Shown here piece by piece: positions 14,031 to 18,914 of a stretch of DNA of 18,914 bases. Under the pieces are notes generated by a model. That model did no database searches. It worked only from the letters and a program-made list of their open reading frames with translations, and was not told where the DNA came from. This stretch comes from Clostridiales bacterium (GTDB taxonomy: Bacteria; Bacillota; Clostridia; Christensenellales; CAG-138): contig DNFZ01000252.1 of NCBI GenBank assembly GCA_003486785.1, positions 1 through 18,914 on the forward strand, written 5' to 3'. Positions within the stretch are counted from its first letter, which is position 1, and every line of letters begins with the position of its first letter. Position numbers and translations under genes: made by a program.

Positions 14031-15383
14031 ATGTTTGAACCGGACTTCGAGAACACTTCCTTTGCGCAGATTAAGGTCATAGGCGTCGGAGGAGCAGGGT
14101 GCAACGCAATTAACCGCATGGTGCAGTACGGACTGCGCGGCGTGGAGTTTGTCGCCATCAACACCGATAAACAGGCGCTGTATCTGGCCAAAGCGCCGAT
14201 CAAAATCCAGATCGGCGAAAAGCTGACCAAGGGGCTTGGCGCGGGTGCAGATCCGGAAGTTGGCCGTAAAGCCGCGGACGAAAGCCGCGAGATGATCATA
14301 GAAGCGCTGCGTGGCACCGACATGGCGTTTATCACCGCGGGCATGGGCGGCGGAACCGGCACGGGCGCAACCTCAATCGTCGCCGAGTGCGCCAAAGAGC
14401 TTGGCATTCTCACCATTGCGGTAGTGACCAAGCCATTCACGTTTGAGGGGAAAGTGCGCATGCGCAATGCCGAAATCGGCATCGCATCGCTTCGTCCTGC
14501 CGTGGATACGCTCATCACCATTCCAAACGATAAGCTCATAGACCTCGTCGGCCGCGCGAGCCTGCCGGATGCGCTGCGCGTTGCGGACGATGTGCTCCGC
14601 CAGGGCATACAGGGCATTTCGGATCTGATCGCGGTGCCAGCCATGATCAATCTCGACTTTGCGGATGTAAAAACCATCATGCGTGAAAAAGGCCTTGCCC
14701 ATATGGGCATCGGAAACGCCAGCGGCGAGAAGCGAGCGGCGGAGGCGGCCCGTCAGGCCATCGAAAGCCCGCTGCTTGAAACCAGCATCAACGGCGCGCG
14801 CGGCGTGCTGATGAATATCACAGGCGGCCCGGATCTGAGCCTGCTTGAAGTCAACGAAGCAGCAGAGCTCATCAGCGAAAACGTCGATCCGGAGGCCAAC
14901 ATCATCTTCGGCGCGGATATCGACGAGGCCATGGGCGATGCGCTGCGCATCACCGTCATCGCGACGGGGTTTGACCGCACCGATCGTATCGGCAATATTC
15001 AGGGCGTGCCGGGCTTTGGCGCGTTCAGCACATTCCGTACGCCGTATGGCAACACCGGCATGGGTGTAAATCAACAGCAGGCCGCCGCGCAGCAGCCGCA
15101 GCCCCAGCCGCAGATGCAGCCGTATCCCGCGCAGCCGCAGCCGCAGCCGTATCCCACCCAGCCGCAGTATCAGCAGCAGCCGATGCGGCAGAGCCAGCCG
15201 CCGCAGCAATATGCCTCGGCATCCTATGCGCCGCGCCGCCCGATCATGACGGACGAGCCGGTCGCAGCGCCGATCCCCCAGCCGCGGCAGGATCAGGTGT
15301 TCGGCGAGAACGACATTCGCCGGGATTATCAGGAAAAGCCCAAGAGCAAGCTGGATGTCCCCGCGTTCCTGCGCAACCGATAA
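14031..15383 (+). CDS. ftsZ: Cell division GTPase FtsZ
   Basis: 450 residues with AAGGGGGA upstream. GVGGAGCNAINRM (18-30) and the tubulin signature GMGGGTGTGA (104-113) bind GTP. NLDFADVKTIM (207-217) is the T7 loop with the catalytic acidic residues Asp209 and Asp212. The globular part ends near residue 318. It is followed by a long disordered linker very rich in Gln and Pro (about 350-400) and the conserved C-terminal peptide DVPAFLRNR, which binds FtsA and other partners. FtsZ polymerises at midcell to form the division ring. It is longer than the usual 350-400 residues only because of the linker. It is the second gene of the ftsA operon, closed by a terminator 17 bases later. Confidence 0.98.
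   Translation: MFEPDFENTSFAQIKVIGVGGAGCNAINRMVQYGLRGVEFVAINTDKQALYLAKAPIKIQIGEKLTKGLGAGADPEVGRKAADESREMIIEALRGTDMAFITAGMGGGTGTGATSIVAECAKELGILTIAVVTKPFTFEGKVRMRNAEIGIASLRPAVDTLITIPNDKLIDLVGRASLPDALRVADDVLRQGIQGISDLIAVPAMINLDFADVKTIMREKGLAHMGIGNASGEKRAAEAARQAIESPLLETSINGARGVLMNITGGPDLSLLEVNEAAELISENVDPEANIIFGADIDEAMGDALRITVIATGFDRTDRIGNIQGVPGFGAFSTFRTPYGNTGMGVNQQQAAAQQPQPQPQMQPYPAQPQPQPYPTQPQYQQQPMRQSQPPQQYASASYAPRRPIMTDEPVAAPIPQPRQDQVFGENDIRRDYQEKPKSKLDVPAFLRNR
15090..15222 (+). repeat. Gln/Pro-coding low-complexity repeat in the FtsZ linker
   Basis: CAG and CCG codons alternate through this stretch. The clearest duplication is a 27-base unit starting at 15117 and again at 15144, encoding QPYPAQPQP and QPYPTQPQY. 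Such repeats are prone to slippage, so linker length may vary between strains. Confidence 0.7.
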
Positions 15384-15399
15384 TGCAACTGAGCAATAC

Positions 15400-15429
15400 A
15401 AAGCGCCACTCGAAAAGAGCGGCGCTTTT
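15400..15429 (+). terminator. Intrinsic terminator of the ftsAZ operon
   Basis: AAAGCGCC (15400-15407) pairs with GGCGCTTT (15421-15428), with an inner CTC/GAG extension across one mismatch and a GAAAA loop; TTTTGC closes it. The plus-strand T-run makes it a good terminator for ftsZ. An A-run on the other side means it could also act on the convergent minus-strand gene. Confidence 0.85.
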
Positions 15430-15494
15430 GCATGTGCAATATGCGTTAGAAGATCGAAAGAGTCAGAAATGAAAATCAAAAAACCAGAGATGCG

Positions 15495-16184
15495 CTACCC
15501 GTTCGTCGCGTTGCCGTCGCCAGTGATGGGGATCACGTCGCCAAGATAGGTTGGCAGCGGCTGAATGAGTGTGTAGATGAAGTCTTTGACCCGCGCGAGC
15601 ACTTCCCGCGCTTCAAAGCGCGGCATGCCGGGGTAAGAGCGGCGGTCGGCAGCGACGCCGAAAGCGTCGAGCCCCAGCGCGCGGGCGACATACAGCGCAC
15701 GATAGAGGTGATACTCCTGCGTGACGATGAGCACCGTCGTTACCTGAAAGATATCGCGCGCGCGATAGACGCTTTCATAGGTAGAAAACCCCGCGTGATC
15801 CATAAAGACGTGTTCTCCGGGAATGCCTGCGTCTAGCGCGTAGGTTTTCATGGCGTTCACCTCGTCATAATCGTGCTGCCCGTGGTCTCCGCTCATCAGC
15901 AGGCGGTCGGAGGTGCCGGTTTCGTAAGCACGGATGCCCGTTATCAGCCGGTCTTCCAGCACCCCGCTGGGTGCGCCGCAGTCCCAGACGCGCGCGCCGA
16001 GCACGAGGATCGCGTCCGCGTCAAAGCTTGCCGCTTCCTCCGGCGTGAGGATGAGATCCTGCACGGACGCGCGCATGTATGCGCTGATGCCGAGCGGCAG
16101 CAGGGCGGAGACGAGAAACAGCGCGGCAAGAACGATCAGCGCGCGCTTCTTTTTGGAGGGGTTGGTTTTGTTGTTTGCTATCAT
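15495..16184 (-). CDS. SanA/YdcF-family (DUF218) membrane protein
   Basis: 229 residues reading leftward from ATG 16182-16184. A Lys-rich start (KTNPSKKKR) and one hydrophobic helix (about 15-33) predict a membrane anchor with the domain outside. The DUF218 core is complete: ILVLGARVW (59-67), LEDRLITG (76-83), LLMSGDHGQHDYDEVNAM (95-112), MDHAGFSTYESVYRAR (128-143) and VTQEYHLYRALYVAR (154-168). SanA of Escherichia coli affects envelope permeability and vancomycin sensitivity at high temperature; the biochemical activity is unsettled. Only a weak GAAG precedes the start, so translation may be modest. The gene is convergent with ftsZ and divergent from the radical SAM gene. Confidence 0.85.
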   Translation of the reverse strand: MIANNKTNPSKKKRALIVLAALFLVSALLPLGISAYMRASVQDLILTPEEAASFDADAILVLGARVWDCGAPSGVLEDRLITGIRAYETGTSDRLLMSGDHGQHDYDEVNAMKTYALDAGIPGEHVFMDHAGFSTYESVYRARDIFQVTTVLIVTQEYHLYRALYVARALGLDAFGVAADRRSYPGMPRFEAREVLARVKDFIYTLIQPLPTYLGDVIPITGDGNATNG

Positions 16185-16237
16185 GGCTTCATGATACGGT
16201 ATTTTTGTGGAATAAATGCGAAGGAATGGCCAACGGA

Positions 16238-16265
16238 ATGTTACCAGAGTTTGCTTTTTTGTAAA
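16238..16265 (-). promoter_or_regulatory. Candidate promoter of the SanA-like gene
   Basis: On the minus strand TTTACA (16265-16260) and TAACAT (16243-16238) are 16 bases apart, leaving a leader of about 47 bases. The -35 matches five of six consensus bases, the -10 only four. Confidence 0.4.
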
Positions 16266-16304
16266 CGAAGTGATTTTGATACGGTTTTAGAGTCATAAGG
16301 CTCT

Positions 16305-16346
16305 GGTTTCAATCGAAAGAAACCCTGACGTGTATTTGTCAGGTTT
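16305..16346. promoter_or_regulatory. Two overlapping, mutually exclusive inverted repeats in the divergent gap
   Basis: GGTTTC (16305-16310) can pair with GAAACC (16319-16324). The second arm is shared with another stem, AAACC plus TGAC (16320-16329, one bulged C) with GTCAGGTTT (16338-16346). The second repeat ends eight bases before the -10 box of the radical SAM gene and covers its -35 position. Confidence 0.45.
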
Positions 16347-16350
16347 GTTT

Positions 16351-16359
16351 TGCTATACT
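16351..16359 (+). promoter_or_regulatory. Extended -10 promoter of the radical SAM gene
   Basis: TGCTATACT (16351-16359) is an extended -10 element. The nearest -35-like hexamer TTGTCA (16336-16341) is only 12 bases away, too close to be a normal pair, so recognition would depend on the extended -10 or an activator. Confidence 0.5.
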
Positions 16360-16389
16360 GGAGAAAACGCGGAAGGAGAGGAAACGCTC

Positions 16390-17259
16390 ATGCACTACGC
16401 CGACTACAAGACCATCCTCTCGCCGCAAAACGGTATGAACCTCTACCGCGGTTGCACCCACGGCTGCATCTACTGTGACAGCCGGAGCAAATGCTACCAG
16501 TTTGACCACGATTTTGAAGACATCGAGGTCAAGCGCGATGCCGTGAAACTGCTCGAGCAGCAACTGCGCAAAAAGCGCCAGCCGTGCATGATTGGAACCG
16601 GCTCGATGTGCGACCCCTACATCCCGCTCGAAGCAGAATTGCAGATCACGCGGCAAAGCATCGAGGTCATCGAGCGCTACGGCTTCGGGCTTGCGATTTT
16701 AACGAAATCCGCGCGGCTCATGCGCGATCTTGACCTGCTCAAGCGGATCAACGCGCGAACCAAATGCGTCGTGCAGACCACGTTAACGACGTTTGACGAG
16801 GCGCTGTGCAAAAAGATCGAGCCGCACGTTTCCTCCACGCGGGAGCGCTTTGAAATGCTGATGGCGCTGAAGCAGGAAGGCATCCCGACGGTGGTCTGGA
16901 TGACGCCGATTCTGCCGTTTATCAATGACTTGGCGGAGAATATACGCGGTCTGCTGGACTATTGCGTTCAGGCGGGCGTAAAAGGAATCCTTTGCTTCGG
17001 CTTTGGTGTCACGCTGCGCGAAGGCGACCGCGAATACTTCTACGCCGCGCTGGATCGCGATTTCCCCGGTGTAAAGCAGCAATATATTCGCACGTTTGGA
17101 AACGCTTACAGCTGCATGAGCCCCAACAATGCAAAGTTGATGGAGCTCTTCCGCAGAACATGCAAACAACATGGGATTCTCTATCAATCCAACGACGTGT
17201 TTCGCTATCTTTGGACGTTTGAATCAAAAGAGCAGCAGATCAGCCTGTTTGATGCGTGA
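16390..17259 (+). CDS. Radical SAM protein, spore photoproduct lyase-related (SplB-like) family
   Basis: 289 residues from ATG 16390, with AAGGAG nine bases upstream; a frame open to 16330 runs through the promoter and is not used. The motif CTHGCIYCD gives the CxxxCxxC cluster site (Cys22, Cys26, Cys29) for a 4Fe-4S cluster that cleaves S-adenosylmethionine. GTGSMCDPYIPLE, LAILTKSARLMRDL, TTLTTFDEALCKKIEP and VVWMTPILPFIND follow in the order seen in SPL-family proteins of the Rv2578c type. Those proteins are widespread and mostly of unknown substrate; this one is not confidently a DNA photoproduct repair enzyme. A single-gene unit with its own promoter and a terminator. Confidence 0.87.
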   Translation: MHYADYKTILSPQNGMNLYRGCTHGCIYCDSRSKCYQFDHDFEDIEVKRDAVKLLEQQLRKKRQPCMIGTGSMCDPYIPLEAELQITRQSIEVIERYGFGLAILTKSARLMRDLDLLKRINARTKCVVQTTLTTFDEALCKKIEPHVSSTRERFEMLMALKQEGIPTVVWMTPILPFINDLAENIRGLLDYCVQAGVKGILCFGFGVTLREGDREYFYAALDRDFPGVKQQYIRTFGNAYSCMSPNNAKLMELFRRTCKQHGILYQSNDVFRYLWTFESKEQQISLFDA

Positions 17260-17300
17260 CATCACGTATTTGCCGTATAAGCAGATACGAAATATAGAAA

Positions 17301-17344
17301 GATCCCGCACAGCGGTGAAACGCTCTGCGGGATCATTTGTCTTT
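17301..17344. terminator. Two-way terminator between the radical SAM gene and htrA
   Basis: GATCCCGCA (17301-17309) pairs with TGCGGGATC (17326-17334), plus AGCG/CGCT across one mismatch around a GTGAAA loop. Plus strand: ATTTGTCTTT follows. Minus strand: TTTCTATATTTC follows. It can end both convergent transcripts. Confidence 0.85.
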
Positions 17345-17349
17345 CCCCC

Positions 17350-17415
17350 GCGCGCAAACCGTCCGGGGGGGATGGGCGGCTTGCGCGCATGGCTGGTGGG
17401 GGGCACGCCGCCCAT
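17350..17415. other. Interleaved inverted repeats able to form an H-type pseudoknot
   Basis: GCGCGCAA (17350-17357) is complementary to TTGCGCGC (17381-17388). ATGGGCGGC (17372-17380), inside that loop, is complementary to GCCGCCCAT (17407-17415) outside it. The stems are 8 and 9 perfect pairs, abut with no base between them, and leave loops of 14 and 18 bases, which suits a coaxially stacked pseudoknot on either strand. The block also has long G-runs on the plus strand. It lies in what should be the htrA 3' untranslated region on the minus strand. No reading frame of interest is present. Confidence 0.5.
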
Positions 17416-17435
17416 GGGGGGTCTTGCGGCGTATT

Positions 17436-17468
17436 GTCATCGTCCGCATAAAGCACGGACGAAATGAC
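17436..17468. other. Hairpin just downstream of the htrA stop codon
   Basis: GTCAT plus CGTCCG (17436-17446) pairs with CGGACG and ATGAC (17456-17468) across a two-base AA bulge. It begins about 30 bases after the htrA stop on the minus strand. There is no T-run on either side, so it is more likely an mRNA 3'-end structure than a terminator. Confidence 0.45.
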
Positions 17469-17497
17469 GCATGAGAGCCGAGCCGGAGAGCTGGCTG

Positions 17498-18790
17498 CTA
17501 CTGCTCGGCGGGTTTGTACTCGCCAAAGGTGACGTTGAGCGTGAGTTGCGAGCCGTCGCGCTGAATGGTCAGCGTGACCGTATCTCCCGCGTTATATGCG
17601 CTGATGGCGGCGGCAAGGACGGTATTGGAGGTGATGTCCATGTCGTCTATCTTCAGGATCAGATCGCCCGCCTTCAATCCGGCGGCATCAGCCGCGCTGC
17701 CCGTAACGACCTGCGCGATCTGCACGCTGGAAATCGCGCTGCCAAAGAAGTTTCCGAAGAGTCCGTTGCCATTGCGGTTGCTGCCGTCGCTTGAGCCGGT
17801 GGATAGCGTCACATCCTGTGTATACACGCCAAGATAGGCCCTTCCTAGCACATATCCGTGGTCGATGAGGTTTGATATGATGGTCTTGACGCTGCTCACA
17901 GGGATAGCAAAACCAAGCCCTTCCGAGTTGCTGCTGCTGGCCTTTGCGTTGACAATGCCGATGAGCGAGCCGCTGGCGTTGAAAAGCCCGCCGCCGGAGT
18001 TGCCGGGGCTGATGGCGGCGTCGGTCTGAATCAGCGTCATGTCGGTGTTTTCTACCGTGACTTCGCGGCTCAGCGCGCTGATGATGCCGCTGGTGGCAGT
18101 ACCACGCAGCTCGCCCAGCGGGTTGCCGATGGCGATGACATCCTCACCGACCGTGAGCATGTCGGAGTCTCCCAGCGTTGCGGGCGTTAGCCCGGTTGCG
18201 TTGATCTTGATCACGGCGAGGTCGCTGCGCGAATCGGAGCCGATCAGCGTCGCCTCATATTCCGTATCGTCGTTGAGAATGACCTTGATGGTCTCTGCGC
18301 CGTTGACGACATGCCTGCAGGTGATGATGTATCCATCGCTGGTGAGAATAATACCGCTGCCGCTGCCGGACTGCACCTGTTGGCTCTCGTTGTTGCCGCC
18401 GGAGAAGCGGGACCCATAGCCGCTCACGGTGGCGTAGATGTCGATGCCGACGACGGAAGGCGCGGTGAGTTCGATGATTTGCGCCTTGCTATACGAGCTG
18501 GCAAAGCTGCCGGAAACAGACGTTGAAAGGCTTGCGCCGCTGTTGTCGGCCTCGGTTGCGCTGAGTGCGCTGAACTCCGCCTGCTGCTGCGCGGAGAAGG
18601 AAGATAGTTGCTCGGAAACATACACCCGCGTGTAAAGGCCGCCGAGCACACCGCCGAGCATGGCCGCGACAAGCATAAACGCAATCAACGCAGGAATGCG
18701 CACGCCGCGCGGCTCGCGGCGTTTCGGTGCGCGCGCGCCGTCCGGCAGGGAGGGAGAGTACCGTTCGTACCAATCGTTGTTCTGATCCAT
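17498..18790 (-). CDS. htrA: HtrA/DegP-type membrane-anchored serine protease with one PDZ domain
   Basis: 430 residues reading leftward. ATG 18790-18788 was chosen because AAAGGAG is nine bases upstream; the frame is open 24 residues further but that part is not family-like. Residues 1-30 are polar and cytoplasmic, 31-52 form the single membrane helix, and 53-105 are a Ser/Ala/Gln-rich linker. The S1C protease domain has His160 (ITCRHVV), Asp190 (SRSDLAVIKI) and Ser265 (SPGNSGGGLF). A PDZ domain follows from about 318 (RAYLGVYTQDV to GLKAGDLILKIDDMDI), with a Ser/Gly/Asn-rich insert at about 330-352. Known members degrade or refold damaged proteins outside the membrane under envelope stress. 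The usual T-N-x-H around the catalytic His is T-C-R-H here. No promoter was identified in the 124 bases visible upstream (18791-18914). Confidence 0.95.
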   Translation of the reverse strand: MDQNNDWYERYSPSLPDGARAPKRREPRGVRIPALIAFMLVAAMLGGVLGGLYTRVYVSEQLSSFSAQQQAEFSALSATEADNSGASLSTSVSGSFASSYSKAQIIELTAPSVVGIDIYATVSGYGSRFSGGNNESQQVQSGSGSGIILTSDGYIITCRHVVNGAETIKVILNDDTEYEATLIGSDSRSDLAVIKINATGLTPATLGDSDMLTVGEDVIAIGNPLGELRGTATSGIISALSREVTVENTDMTLIQTDAAISPGNSGGGLFNASGSLIGIVNAKASSSNSEGLGFAIPVSSVKTIISNLIDHGYVLGRAYLGVYTQDVTLSTGSSDGSNRNGNGLFGNFFGSAISSVQIAQVVTGSAADAAGLKAGDLILKIDDMDITSNTVLAAAISAYNAGDTVTLTIQRDGSQLTLNVTFGEYKPAEQ

Positions 18791-18914
18791 ATTCGATCGC
18801 TCCTTTCGGGAGAGGTTGTGTCGTTCTCGTGGGTTGGGGGTTGCTTCGATCCGATGTGTCATTCATTACTCGCGCGGGATCGCTTTTTGCTGTCCCTATG
18901 ATCCGGCGTGAAAT

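Noticed and set aside
14373..15479. Minus-strand open frame of 368 codons opposite ftsZ
   Set aside because: Antisense to an unmistakable ftsZ and through its terminator; composition is an echo of the FtsZ codons.
16185..16389. T-box or other known riboswitch in the divergent gap
   Set aside because: No T-box sequence, specifier loop or conserved riboswitch core was seen, and the repeats lie upstream of the predicted transcript start.
17364..17421. G-quadruplex from the G-runs in the htrA 3' region
   Set aside because: Four G-runs exist, but two loops exceed ten bases and the runs overlap the perfect inverted repeats, which are the stronger signal.

Overview
The window looks like a chromosomal piece of a GC-rich Gram-positive anaerobe of the Bacillota (Clostridia). 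The basis is strong AGGAGG-type ribosome binding sites, sigma-A style promoters, intrinsic terminators, a lipoprotein with an LTAC lipobox, a diverged CapA-like protein, an FtsA/FtsZ pair, and an HtrA with one N-terminal membrane anchor. A lineage such as Christensenellales is a guess from gene content and base composition, not something shown here. Almost all of the DNA is coding. No rRNA, complete tRNA, CRISPR array, insertion sequence or phage gene was seen.

Layout: (1) 1-2189 is the 3' part of a large surface protein with MBG/YDG-type and InlB B-type repeats and a three-helix C-terminal membrane anchor. (2) 2450-3394 is a promoter and a secreted transglutaminase-like lipoprotein. (3) 3488-8759 is a type IV pilus-like cluster: a PilC/GspF platform protein, four small single-helix proteins joined by ATGA overlaps, a PilT-family ATPase, and a BTAD/SARP-type regulator whose C-terminus looks like a dead GGDEF domain. 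A terminator follows at 8791. (4) 8878-11521 is a promoter, a family 4 glycosyltransferase, a CapF-type nucleotide-sugar enzyme and a strong terminator, pointing to N-acetyl-L-fucosamine-type glycan synthesis. (5) 11595-12638 is a diverged CapA-like protein. (6) 12768-15429 is a promoter, ftsA with a TTG start, ftsZ and a terminator. (7) 15495-16184 (minus) is a SanA/YdcF-family membrane protein, divergent from a radical SAM protein at 16390-17259. (8) 17301-17497 holds a two-way terminator and a GC-rich block with interleaved inverted repeats. (9) 17498-18790 (minus) is an HtrA-type serine protease.

Most of the window serves the cell envelope: surface adhesion, secreted proteins, pilus-like assembly, surface glycan, the division ring and envelope quality control. 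The best candidate for an under-described system is the cluster at 3488-8759. It has a platform protein and a retraction-type ATPase, but no PilB, no prepilin peptidase and no pilin with a canonical cleavage motif in view, and it ends in an unusual regulator. The second is the pseudoknot-capable intergenic block at 17350-17415.
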